A stretch of DNA of 5,874 nt from an uncultured Lachnospiraceae bacterium (lineage in GTDB: Bacteria; Bacillota; Clostridia; Lachnospirales; Lachnospiraceae). Each line of letters begins with the position of its first letter. Positions within the stretch are counted from its first letter, which is position 1. The notes beneath the pieces are model-generated. The model saw nothing but the letters and a program-made list of their open reading frames with translations, ran no database searches and was not told the DNA's origin. Below, piece after piece: positions 1-5,161 of this stretch. The stretch is from NCBI GenBank assembly GCA_947175305.1, contig CAMWMO010000123.1, forward strand, positions 1 to 5,874, in the 5' to 3' direction. Position numbers and translations under genes: made by a program.

Positions 1-113
1 CGATTAAAGCGATAGCCGCTGGCGAGACGCTCAGATGTCTTGGCTTTAAAGGCTGTGTTAATCTTTGATTGGTAGAAAGCTCCCATGCTCACCAGATTAT
101 GTTTAATAACCAT
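1..113 (-). CDS. Flagellin, N-terminal fragment (truncated by window edge)
   Basis: Reading the minus strand from an ATG at 113-111 gives 37 codons beginning MVIKHNLVSMGAFYQSKIN and continuing to SERLASGYRFNR. The MVI-HN start and the later S-E-(K/R)-L-(A/S)-S-G-Y-R-(I/F)-N block are the signature of the flagellin N-terminal D0/D1 domain, which forms the coiled core of the flagellar filament and is exported through the flagellar type III apparatus. The start is supported by AAAGGAG at about 122-128, eight bases upstream of the ATG. Residues 10-20 (MGAFYQSKINT) depart from the usual N-A-N-R pattern, so this may be a minor or divergent flagellin paralog. The rest lies outside the window. Family assignment is confident; which flagellin it is cannot be told. 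Confidence 0.85.
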   Translation of the reverse strand, partial: MVIKHNLVSMGAFYQSKINTAFKAKTSERLASGYRFN

Positions 114-169
114 TGCATTTACTCCTTTAAAACTCCTTCGCCACAGGCATACCTTTTAACAATTCTCAC

Positions 170-175
170 ATTATA
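170..175 (-). promoter_or_regulatory. Candidate -10 box for the flagellin gene
   Basis: On the minus strand this reads TATAAT, a perfect sigma-A -10, placing a start near 163 and a leader of about 50 bases before the flagellin ATG. No convincing -35 is present at 16-18 bases. I also looked for a sigma-D (motility) promoter of the TAAA-N15-GCCGATAT type and did not find one. The -35 position is occupied by the inverted repeat at 191-217, so an activator or repressor site there is possible. Confidence 0.3.
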
Positions 176-190
176 TGTTTATTTTACAAG

Positions 191-217
191 AAAAATTATG
201 GAAAATCCATAATTTTT
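191..217. repeat. Perfect AT-rich inverted repeat upstream of flagellin
   Basis: Arms AAAAATTATGGA (191-202) and TCCATAATTTTT (206-217) are perfectly complementary over 12 bp with a 3-base centre. The centre is about 41 bases upstream of the predicted flagellin start, over the expected -35 position, which suits a regulator-binding site. The flanking A and T runs also allow a weak bidirectional terminator, but the GC content of the stem is very low. Confidence 0.5.
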
Positions 218-237
218 AAATCAAATAGGATTGATTT
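218..237. repeat. Second inverted repeat abutting the first
   Basis: Arms AAATCAA (218-224) and TTGATTT (231-237) flank a 6-base centre and begin at the base after the 191-217 palindrome ends. Two back-to-back palindromes suggest a double operator, but the arms are AT-rich and short, so chance is not excluded. From here to the terminator at 330 I see no gene; a short CACGC/GCGTG hairpin lies in the 250-270 area. Confidence 0.35.
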
Positions 238-329
238 CTTCCCCTACGCGCCACGCGGAATGCGTGTTGTCCGCTCCGCCTTCTGACCGAATTAATATAC
301 GAAGCAAATTTATTCAGGCTTATGCGCGC

Positions 330-366
330 AAAAAAAGAGGCTCACCAATTATTTCGGCAAACCTCT
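330..366 (-). terminator. Rho-independent terminator after the adenosyltransferase gene
   Basis: On the minus strand, arm AGAGGTTTGCC (366-356) pairs with GGTGAGCCTCT (346-336) across a 9-base loop. The stem is 11 bp, three of them G-T wobbles, and it runs directly into a T tract (336-330). It begins 25 bases past the stop codon at 392 and separates the ssb/adenosyltransferase unit from the flagellin gene. Confidence 0.75.
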
Positions 367-391
367 CCAAGTTCGATACCCCGTATTATTC

Positions 392-892
392 TTATTCCCA
401 GATTTTGAAATGCATAGTCTCCACCTTCGTCACCTGATCCGCCAGTGCACAGACCTCATCATTCAGCGTTATGCCCGTCATGATGATGTCCATCTCCTCC
501 GGCTTCCCGGAAAGCAGATTTTTCAATTCCTCCACAGTGATGATACCATTGTCGATGAGCCCCAGCACCTCATCCAAAATGAGCAGGGCACATTCCCCGG
601 TGTTTAATATCTTTTTGGCAAAATTAAGGCCGTTTCTGATATTCCGGCTCTCCTCCGTCTTGTGCTCATCGGACAGCTGAGAAAAATCCTCCGCAGACTT
701 CTCAAACCGGAATATTTTGATCTCCGGCTCCAGACGCTTCACAAACTCCGACTCGGCCAGACCTCTTCCCTTCAAAAACTGTATGATAACAACATATTCT
801 CCCTCGCAGGCCGTCTGAATCGCACGTCCAAGCGCCGCCGGTGATTTTCCATGACCTTCTCCGCTATAGATCTGAATCATGCCTTTTCCCAT
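392..892 (-). CDS. CobO/BtuR-family corrinoid (cobalamin) adenosyltransferase, short form
   Basis: This encodes 166 residues. The family transfers the 5'-deoxyadenosyl group of ATP to the cobalt of cob(I)alamin or cobyrinic acid diamide in the cytosol, making adenosylcobamide. Visible motifs are a P-loop-like GEGHGKSP (residues 11-18), VVIIQFLKG (34-42), a Walker B-like LLILDE (103-108), and a C-terminal TG-x9-AD block (139-152). The start at 892 is chosen over an in-frame GTG at 940 because GGAG lies eight bases upstream and because the P-loop then begins near residue 11, as is usual. The protein is shorter than E. coli BtuR (about 196 residues), and the usual TGR triad reads TGI. P-loop Thr-Thr is replaced by Ser-Pro, a variant I associate with Clostridia. 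It follows the ssb gene by 67 bases and is probably cotranscribed. Corrinoid activity is inferred from the family; a related nucleotide-binding role is possible. Confidence 0.8.
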   Translation of the reverse strand: MGKGMIQIYSGEGHGKSPAALGRAIQTACEGEYVVIIQFLKGRGLAESEFVKRLEPEIKIFRFEKSAEDFSQLSDEHKTEESRNIRNGLNFAKKILNTGECALLILDEVLGLIDNGIITVEELKNLLSGKPEEMDIIMTGITLNDEVCALADQVTKVETMHFKIWE

Positions 893-928
893 AATCCACA
901 CTCCGTATTTCAATATTAGATGTGCAAT

Positions 929-957
929 ATCATAGCACACTACTCCTTTTCATGCAA
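929..957 (-). promoter_or_regulatory. Possible internal promoter before the adenosyltransferase gene
   Basis: On the minus strand, TTGCAT (957-952), a 17-base spacer, and TATGAT (934-929) with a TGC extension fit an extended -10 promoter. It lies in the 67-base gap after ssb and would let the adenosyltransferase be expressed separately. The -35 matches only 3 of 6 positions, so this is tentative. Confidence 0.3.
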
Positions 958-960
958 GCA

Positions 961-1593
961 TTATTCCTCCTCCACAAGCTCCAGCTTGCTGACGGAGACC
1001 TCATAGGCGATCCGCCTTTCCAGCTGTTCCTCTGACAGCTTTTTCATATACTCACGGCTCTGGATCCTGCCCCAGATGGCACAGCGGCTCCCCACCTCAA
1101 AATTGCTGGCAAACCTGGCATTGCGCCCCCAGCAGATGCAGGGTATGTAATCCGACTTGCCATAGGGTCTGTTGACTGCCAGAAGAAGATCCGCGATCTC
1201 CCTTCCCAGCGGCGTTTTGCGGTAGATCGGTGCCTTACAGATGTAACCGTCCAGAAAGATCTGGTTCGTCTTGGCGCCTTCGCCGATATCCTCCATAAAC
1301 TCGATCTCCCGGGCAAAGACAGACAACACCAGTCTGTTTTTCCTCTCTTCATGCCTGTTGTAGGAGCGGAACTGCCCCGTGATACATATCTTCATGCCCT
1401 TGTAATCCTCGTTCACATCGATCAGGCGCTCCGATACCATCACCGGTATGATATCAGTTGACTCACTAAGTCGATCCACACTGATATCCACCATGTAAAA
1501 TCCCTCTCCAAAAATCTCGTGGCTGAAAGAAAAATCACTCACAATCTCCCCCATAACCGCCACTTGGTTGTTTTCAATTACCTTATCCGTCAT
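961..1593 (-). CDS. Tandem OB-fold single-stranded DNA-binding protein
   Basis: This encodes 210 residues with two OB-fold halves. The second half (about 110-206) is clearly SSB-like: NQIFLDGYICKAPIYRKTP, then G-R-E-I-A-D-L-L-L-A-V-N-R (130-142), DYIPCICWGRNA (148-159), and GRIQSREY (175-182) follow the order of a bacterial SSB core. The first half (about 10-99) is a weaker copy: VAVMGEIVSDFSFSHEIFGE, then IIPVMVSERLI and GMKICITGQFRSYN. SSB proteins bind single-stranded DNA in replication and repair. This one lacks the acidic tail ending in Pro-Phe that recruits partners in classical SSBs; it ends LVEEE. The start at 1593 is set by GGAGG five bases upstream. An in-frame ATG twelve bases earlier overlaps that RBS and has none of its own. 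It is probably a paralog rather than the main replicative SSB, since the usual rpsF/rpsR neighbours are absent. Confidence 0.75.
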   Translation of the reverse strand: MTDKVIENNQVAVMGEIVSDFSFSHEIFGEGFYMVDISVDRLSESTDIIPVMVSERLIDVNEDYKGMKICITGQFRSYNRHEERKNRLVLSVFAREIEFMEDIGEGAKTNQIFLDGYICKAPIYRKTPLGREIADLLLAVNRPYGKSDYIPCICWGRNARFASNFEVGSRCAIWGRIQSREYMKKLSEEQLERRIAYEVSVSKLELVEEE

Positions 1594-1725
1594 GTTTTCC
1601 TCCATTCTACATTCTAAATGTATTTCAGAGCCTTTATTCGCAGTACGCTCCCTCGCTCCGCGCCGGAGCTTTCTCATTTTTGTCTGTCGGCGTTTTCACG
1701 ACTCTGAACAGTTGTTGTATTAACA
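1594..1725 (-). promoter_or_regulatory. Leader of the ssb unit with two small hairpins
   Basis: The predicted ssb transcript would start near 1725 and have about 130 untranslated bases. Hairpin GCTCCG/CGGAGC with a 3-base loop is at 1655-1669, and ACATT/AATGT with a 3-base loop is at 1609-1621, close to the ribosome binding site. Neither is followed by a T tract, so they are not terminators. I see no known riboswitch. Confidence 0.3.
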
Positions 1726-1731
1726 ATATAT

Positions 1732-1760
1732 AAGATAGCGGGGAAAAATAGAACTGTCAG
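1732..1760 (-). promoter_or_regulatory. Candidate sigma-A promoter for ssb-adenosyltransferase
   Basis: On the minus strand, CTGACA (1760-1755, 5 of 6) is followed by a 17-base spacer and TATCTT (1737-1732, 4 of 6). A small inverted repeat TTGTT/AACAA (1712-1726) covers the predicted start point and could be an operator. The promoter is back to back with the plus-strand promoter at 1773-1801. Confidence 0.35.
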
Positions 1761-1772
1761 TGGTCGCGTGAC

Positions 1773-1801
1773 TTGCAAGAAAGGACCGCAGGTGATATAA
1801 T
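1773..1801 (+). promoter_or_regulatory. Extended -10 promoter for typA (long leader)
   Basis: TTGCAA (1773-1778), a 17-base spacer, and a perfect TATAAT (1796-1801) preceded by TGA give a TGnTATAAT extended -10. The start would be near 1808, giving a leader of about 205 bases before typA that contains the large inverted repeat at 1833-1962. This is the best-scoring promoter by eye in the gap. Confidence 0.55.
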
Positions 1802-1832
1802 CGTCGAGGAATTCTTCATGGTATATTGACAT

Positions 1833-1962
1833 TGTACAAATAGTATAACCAACGCAGACACTCTTGCGCTCCGTTCCAAGCGTAACAGTGCTAAATTCGT
1901 GAAAAACCTCATTAAGCACTGACGCTTTCCAAGGGTCTGCTTATGTTTATACAATTTGTACA
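1833..1962 (+). repeat. Large imperfect inverted repeat in the typA leader
   Basis: The two arms, 1833-1896 and 1911-1962, pair over about 41 positions. Paired blocks are 1833-1841/1954-1962 (TGTACAAAT with ATTTGTACA), 1843-1848/1947-1952, 1850-1851/1944-1945, 1854-1859/1935-1940 (GCAGAC with GTCTGC), 1861-1862/1932-1933, 1878-1883/1922-1927, 1886-1892/1915-1921 (CAGTGCT with AGCACTG), and 1894-1896/1911-1913. The left arm carries about 12 extra bases near 1863-1877. It could be a structured leader RNA controlling typA or a decayed MITE-like palindromic element. There is no T tract after it, so it is not a simple terminator, and no T-box signature was seen. Confidence 0.6.
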
Positions 1963-1974
1963 CTAACATATAAC
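1946..1974 (+). promoter_or_regulatory. Alternative proximal promoter for typA
   Basis: TTTATA (1946-1951, 4 of 6), a 17-base spacer, and TATAAC (1969-1974, 5 of 6) would start transcription near 1981 with a short leader of about 33 bases. The -35 lies inside the right arm of the inverted repeat, so folding and use of this promoter could be coupled at the DNA level. It is weaker than the 1773-1801 promoter. Confidence 0.35.
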
Positions 1975-2013
1975 TATCAATCACTGAGAATGTAACCGAT
2001 GAAAGGCTGAAAA

Positions 2014-3858
2014 ATGAAACAGACAAGAGAAGATGTAAGAAATATAGCGATCATCGCCCACGTAGACCACGGCAAGACCACGCTGGTGGACGAGCTGTTA
2101 AAGCAGAGCGGCGTATTCCGGGAAAATCAAGAGGTGGCGGAGCGCGTCATGGACTCCGGAGACATAGAAAAGGAGCGCGGCATCACGATCCTGTCCAAGA
2201 ACACAGCGGTCACCTACAAGGGCGTCAAGATCAACATCATCGACACACCCGGCCACGCCGATTTCGGCGGTGAAGTGGAGCGCGTGCTCAAGATGGTAAA
2301 CGGCGTTATCCTTGTGGTGGATGCCTTCGAGGGCCCCATGCCCCAGACTAAATTCGTACTGAAAAAGGCTCTGGAGCTGGATCTTTCCGTGATCGTGTGC
2401 ATCAATAAATGTGACCGCCCGGAAGCGCGGCCAATTCAGGTGGTGGATGAAGTCTTAGAGCTATTTATGGATTTGGACGCCAACGACGAACAGCTTGACT
2501 GTCCCTTTGTCTACGCTTCCGCCAAGACAGGCACCGCCAGCACCCAGCTCACCGTCAAGGGCGGGGACATGACCCCTCTCTTCGACACCATCATTGAACA
2601 TATCCCGGCTCCTCAGGGGGATCCCGACGCCGGCACTCAGGTTTTGATCAGCACCATCGACTACAACGAATATGTAGGTCGTATCGGTGTGGGTAAGGTT
2701 GACAACGGCAATGTCAAAGTCAATCAGGAAGTGGTCATCGTCAACCACCACGATCCCGACAAGCTCAAAAAAGTAAAAATTAGCAAGCTCTATGAATATG
2801 ACGGACTGAACAAAGTGGAAGTGAAAGAAGCCGGCATCGGCGCCATCGTGGCGATCTCCGGCATCGCGGACATCCACATCGGCGATACCCTCTGTTCTCC
2901 CGACAATCCGCAGCCCATTCCCTTCCAGAAGATCTCGGAGCCTACCATCGCCATGCACTTTATGGTCAATGACTCCCCTCTGGCAGGCAAAGAGGGCAAG
3001 TATGTCACCAGCCGCCATATCCGTGACAGACTGTTTAAGGAACTCAATACGGACGTGTCCCTGCGCGTGGAGGAGACCGATTCCACAGAATCCTTCAAGG
3101 TATCCGGCCGCGGTGAACTGCACCTCTCCGTCCTGATCGAAAATATGCGCAGAGAAGGCTATGAATTTGCTGTAAGCAAGGCGGAAGTCCTGTATAAGAC
3201 AGACGAGAACGGCAAGAAGACAGAACCCATGGAGCTGTGTTATGTGGATGTCCCCGAAGAATTTTCCGGGACTGTCATCGAGAAGCTCAGTCAGAGAAAG
3301 GGCGAGCTTAAGAATATGGGCATGGCCTCCGGCGGCTACACGCGCCTGGAATTTTCCATCCCTTCCCGGGGCCTGATCGGCTACCGCGGCGAATTTTTGA
3401 CAGACACCAAGGGAAACGGCATCATGAACACCATCTTTGACGGCTACGGCCCCTACAAGGGAGATATCCAGTACCGCAAGCAGGGCTCTCTTATCGCCTT
3501 TGAGGCGGGCGAGGCCATCACCTACGGCCTCTATAATGCCCAGGAGCGCGGCATTCTTTTCATCGGTCCCGGCGAGAAAGTCTACTCCGGTATGATCGTG
3601 GGGCAGAACGGCCGCGGCGAGGATATCGAACTGAATGTTTGCAAGAAAAAGCAGCTCACCAACACCCGCTCCTCCAGTGCGGATGAGGCACTTCGTCTCA
3701 CTCCTCCCAAGGTTTTAAGCCTGGAGCAGGCTCTTGAGTTCATTGACACGGACGAGCTTCTGGAGGTAACGCCGGAAAATCTGCGGATCCGTAAGAAGAT
3801 TCTGGATCCGACTCTCAGAAAGAGAGCGGCGATCTCGGCGGCGGCGAAGAATAAATGA
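2014..3858 (+). CDS. typA: Translational GTPase TypA/BipA
   Basis: This is complete at 614 residues, the usual length for the family. TypA is a ribosome-associated translation-factor GTPase related to EF-G and LepA, involved in ribosome assembly and stress or low-temperature adaptation. GTPase motifs are AHVDHGKTT (15-23, P-loop), RGITI (55-59, switch I), DTPGHADF (77-84, switch II), NKCD (131-134), and SAK (169-171). A beta-barrel domain II (about 203-300), EF-G-like domains III and V (about 305-480), and the BipA-specific C-terminal domain follow, including [16 protein letters not shown] and the [16 protein letters not shown] block. The ATG has a modest AAAGG seven bases upstream, weaker than the GGAGG sites elsewhere in the window. 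NKCD replaces the common NKxD with Cys, which is tolerated. It is monocistronic: its own promoters lie upstream and a strong terminator lies 21 bases after the stop. Confidence 0.97.
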   Translation: MKQTREDVRNIAIIAHVDHGKTTLVDELLKQSGVFRENQEVAERVMDSGDIEKERGITILSKNTAVTYKGVKINIIDTPGHADFGGEVERVLKMVNGVILVVDAFEGPMPQTKFVLKKALELDLSVIVCINKCDRPEARPIQVVDEVLELFMDLDANDEQLDCPFVYASAKTGTASTQLTVKGGDMTPLFDTIIEHIPAPQGDPDAGTQVLISTIDYNEYVGRIGVGKVDNGNVKVNQEVVIVNHHDPDKLKKVKISKLYEYDGLNKVEVKEAGIGAIVAISGIADIHIGDTLCSPDNPQPIPFQKISEPTIAMHFMVNDSPLAGKEGKYVTSRHIRDRLFKELNTDVSLRVEETDSTESFKVSGRGELHLSVLIENMRREGYEFAVSKAEVLYKTDENGKKTEPMELCYVDVPEEFSGTVIEKLSQRKGELKNMGMASGGYTRLEFSIPSRGLIGYRGEFLTDTKGNGIMNTIFDGYGPYKGDIQYRKQGSLIAFEAGEAITYGLYNAQERGILFIGPGEKVYSGMIVGQNGRGEDIELNVCKKKQLTNTRSSSADEALRLTPPKVLSLEQALEFIDTDELLEVTPENLRIRKKILDPTLRKRAAISAAAKNK

Positions 3859-3879
3859 TGAAGTAAATACCTACAGGGT

Positions 3880-3918
3880 AAAACACCACCATCAGATCGA
3901 CCGATGGTGGTGTTTTTT
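3880..3918 (+). terminator. Strong rho-independent terminator of typA, shared with the convergent gene
   Basis: AAAACACCACCATC (3880-3893) pairs perfectly with GATGGTGGTGTTTT (3903-3916) around a 9-base loop, and the right arm ends in a run of six T (3913-3918). On the minus strand the same stem ends in four T, so it probably also stops transcription of the convergent Rpn gene, whose stop codon at 3919-3917 overlaps the T run. Confidence 0.92.
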
Positions 3919-4129
3919 ACTTCTTTACAATCTGTTCGATAACAGATACTTCCTCCTCAAGGTCCTCCGCAATCTCCGGAATGGACTTTCCTTTTGACAG
4001 TTTCCTGCGAACCAGTTCCTCCAGTTTCTCCTGCCGACCTTTTTCTATACCCTCTTCCAGCCCTTCTTCGCGTCCCTCCATAAAGGTATTTCTCAAATGT
4101 CTCTTCTCATCATATTCTGTCAAGAGCAT
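3917..4129 (-). CDS. Candidate intragenic C-terminal protein of the Rpn gene (RpnS-like)
   Basis: An ATG at 4129-4127, in frame with the Rpn gene, would give 70 residues starting MLLTEYDEKRH and ending VIEQIVKK. Its Shine-Dalgarno GGAGGTGA (4142-4135) matches eight consecutive bases of the ideal site, with five bases to the ATG, and is better than the site of the full-length gene. In E. coli, rpn genes are reported to contain internal starts making a small C-terminal protein that inhibits the toxic full-length nuclease; this start sits in the equivalent charged helical domain. The GAG GTG codons that form the site also encode ordinary residues, so chance is possible. No separate promoter is obvious; translation could be from the full-length mRNA. 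Confidence 0.5.
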   Translation of the reverse strand: MLLTEYDEKRHLRNTFMEGREEGLEEGIEKGRQEKLEELVRRKLSKGKSIPEIAEDLEEEVSVIEQIVKK

Positions 4130-4840
4130 ATGCGTCACCTCCGCCTTTTCCTTCAGCAGGATATCCGTAAGGATACCTCTTTTGATACAGTTATCTATGG
4201 CAGTCTCCACCGCTTCTTCCCGGCTCATACCCTCTCTGATATTGTCCTCGATCTCTGCCGATAACTCCGAGTATTCCCAGAGCCTGTGACATTTCTCCAT
4301 AAGAGCCGCATTATAGCCTCGCTTGATGTTCAATACTTCACAGGTACATTCCAGACAGCCGCTCCCCTGCCCCGCCGAAAAAGAGTCCGACAGATAGAGC
4401 ATCACATTGTCGGTGCACATGTCACTGCCGTTATAAAAAACGATATACACCGGCGTTGGCAGCTCGATACGCCGTTTCCCATAGAGATCCTCACCACGGG
4501 CACTGACCAGACCTTCAAACTGCTGAGCAAAGTAAAGCAGTCCCCGAAGCGGCATATTGGGATTCCAGGTACTCTGATGTTCATAGAGGTTGATGCTGTT
4601 CCCGATGATAAAGGACAGATCATTCTTCATCTTCATAAAGATGACATCCTCCATAGTGACCACTTCCAGTTCCTCTGGATCTGTATATGTACTGCCGTTC
4701 AGGGCATTGTAAAGATCCAGAAGATCCTGTTTGTTGTGGAAGAGTTTTCTGAACAGAACATCCTTATATTTGCGGTTTAACCTAAACCTCCACCACCATG
4801 TTCCACGCCTGTACCACTGTGTCAAGTTTCGTTTTGTCAT
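3917..4840 (-). CDS. Rpn-family PD-(D/E)XK nuclease (recombination-promoting nuclease / YhgA-like putative transposase)
   Basis: This encodes 307 residues. Rpn proteins are DNA endonucleases first linked to recombination and later to toxicity and phage defence in E. coli. The N-terminal region begins with an odd Trp-rich stretch, TWWWRFRLNRKYKD (14-27), then the family entry YKDVLFRKLF (25-34) and LLDLYNALNGSTY (40-52). The nuclease core fits D74 in KNDLSF and the E-x-Q pair E87/Q89 in LYEHQS, which is the modified PD-(D/E)XK motif. The C-terminal part (about 238-307) is charged and helical, with EGREEGLEEGIEKGRQ, as in many Rpn proteins. The start at 4840 is chosen over an ATG at 4870 because GGAGG lies seven bases upstream. 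The gene converges on typA and diverges from a CPBP protease gene. Its upstream region is a hairpin-rich leader. Catalytic residues are inferred from motif position only. Confidence 0.85.
   Translation of the reverse strand: MTKRNLTQWYRRGTWWWRFRLNRKYKDVLFRKLFHNKQDLLDLYNALNGSTYTDPEELEVVTMEDVIFMKMKNDLSFIIGNSINLYEHQSTWNPNMPLRGLLYFAQQFEGLVSARGEDLYGKRRIELPTPVYIVFYNGSDMCTDNVMLYLSDSFSAGQGSGCLECTCEVLNIKRGYNAALMEKCHRLWEYSELSAEIEDNIREGMSREEAVETAIDNCIKRGILTDILLKEKAEVTHMLLTEYDEKRHLRNTFMEGREEGLEEGIEKGRQEKLEELVRRKLSKGKSIPEIAEDLEEEVSVIEQIVKK
4135..4142 (-). promoter_or_regulatory. Strong internal Shine-Dalgarno inside the Rpn gene
   Basis: GGAGGTGA on the minus strand is complementary to eight bases of the 16S rRNA 3' end and sits five bases before an in-frame ATG. 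It decides the proposed start of the 70-residue C-terminal product. Confidence 0.55.
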
Positions 4841-5072
4841 ACACTTTCCTCCATTATAGCACATTCTCAAATGCCATTACAGTAAAATATTGAAGAAGAA
4901 TTGCGTAGCAATTCTTTGGTCGCAGGATGCTGATCCTGCGACGATTATACAGTTTTTCAGCCCGTTTTAAATAGTTAAGGGATTGTTTCCGATCATCGGA
5001 AAGAATCTATAAAGATGGAGATATTTCCAAAGGAAATCGCCCCGTAGACAGATAGGACTATCTGTCGGTGCT
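4841..5072 (-). promoter_or_regulatory. Structured leader of the Rpn gene with five tandem hairpins
   Basis: This spacer has no gene but is full of hairpins. In transcript order (minus) they are: 5066-5047, GACAGATAG/CTATCTGTC, 8-9 bp; 5037-5023, ATTTCC/GGAAAT with a 3-base loop, extendable with bulges to 5042-5017; 5007-4981, TTTCCGAT/ATCGGAAA plus outer GATT/AATC across a mismatch; 4942-4919, GTCGCAGGAT/ATCCTGCGAC, 10 bp with a 4-base loop; 4916-4896, AAGAATTGC/GCAATTCTT, 9 bp with a 3-base loop. A promoter-like element at 5107-5079 would start the RNA near 5072, a few bases before the first hairpin, and the last hairpin ends about 55 bases before the Rpn start codon. The 14 bases at 5020-5007 can pair with the Rpn Shine-Dalgarno region (4859-4849). 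No known riboswitch class was recognised. The hairpins are unrelated in sequence, so this is not a repeat array or CRISPR. Confidence 0.6.
4944..4971 (-). promoter_or_regulatory. Possible second promoter inside the hairpin region
   Basis: On the minus strand TTTAAA (4971-4966, 4 of 6), a 16-base spacer, and TATAAT (4949-4944) would start an RNA near 4937. That start falls inside the 4919-4942 hairpin, so the shorter leader would keep only the 4896-4916 hairpin intact and would lack the anti-Shine-Dalgarno segment. Tentative. Confidence 0.3.
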
Positions 5073-5078
5073 GCATTT

Positions 5079-5107
5079 ATTATAAGACAGGATTTGGGAT
5101 TGTGCAA
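5079..5107 (-). promoter_or_regulatory. Candidate promoter of the Rpn leader
   Basis: On the minus strand TTGCAC (5107-5102, 3 of 6), a 17-base spacer, and a perfect TATAAT (5084-5079) place the start near 5072, immediately before the first hairpin. The position relative to the structured region is the main support; the -35 is weak. Confidence 0.45.
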
Positions 5108-5132
5108 GGACAATTAGACAGAAAGAGTAGTA

Positions 5133-5161
5133 TTGTGTTTCGGATAAAGCTTACCTATAAT
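5133..5161 (+). promoter_or_regulatory. Candidate promoter of the CPBP protease gene
   Basis: TTGTGT (5133-5138, 3 of 6), a 17-base spacer, and a perfect TATAAT (5156-5161) predict a start near 5168, giving a leader of about 30 bases with GGAGAGG (5182-5188) ten bases before the ATG. The -10 lies inside the palindrome at 5148-5175. The weak -35 suggests low or regulated activity. Confidence 0.45.

Noticed and set aside
231..437. 68-codon plus-strand open frame over the flagellin upstream region
   Set aside because: It crosses the terminator and runs into the antisense of the adenosyltransferase gene; it has no RBS and its composition is unlike a protein.
931..940. Upstream GTG (940) or ATG (933) as the adenosyltransferase start
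   Set aside because: The GTG is only two bases from its GGAG and adds 16 residues not expected in the family; the ATG opens a five-codon frame only. The ATG at 892 has GGAG at the right distance.
1826..1849. Consensus TTGACA followed by TATAAC on the plus strand
   Set aside because: The spacer is only 12 bases, far too short for a sigma-A promoter.
1674..2026. Two overlapping minus-strand open frames (81 and 89 codons) in the gap before typA
   Set aside because: They span the large inverted repeat and the divergent promoters, lack RBSs and show no motif. One is open because of the palindrome itself.
2461..3123. 220-codon open frame antisense to typA
   Set aside because: It lies fully within a well-supported essential-type gene on the other strand; the open frame follows from GC-rich codon use, and the predicted protein has no recognisable motif or RBS.
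4286..4780. 164-codon plus-strand open frame over the Rpn gene
   Set aside because: It is a shadow of the Rpn reading frame, has no RBS and has no family resemblance.
4853..4858. Perfect TATAAT on the minus strand directly before the Rpn ribosome binding site, with a TGC extension
   Set aside because: It abuts the GGAGG (4852-4848). A transcript from it would start near 4846, downstream of most of the Shine-Dalgarno, so it cannot serve this gene normally. There is also no -35. The sequence may be kept for the long-range pairing instead.
4896..5066. CRISPR array or tandem repeat
   Set aside because: The five hairpins differ in sequence and spacing, and no direct repeat recurs.
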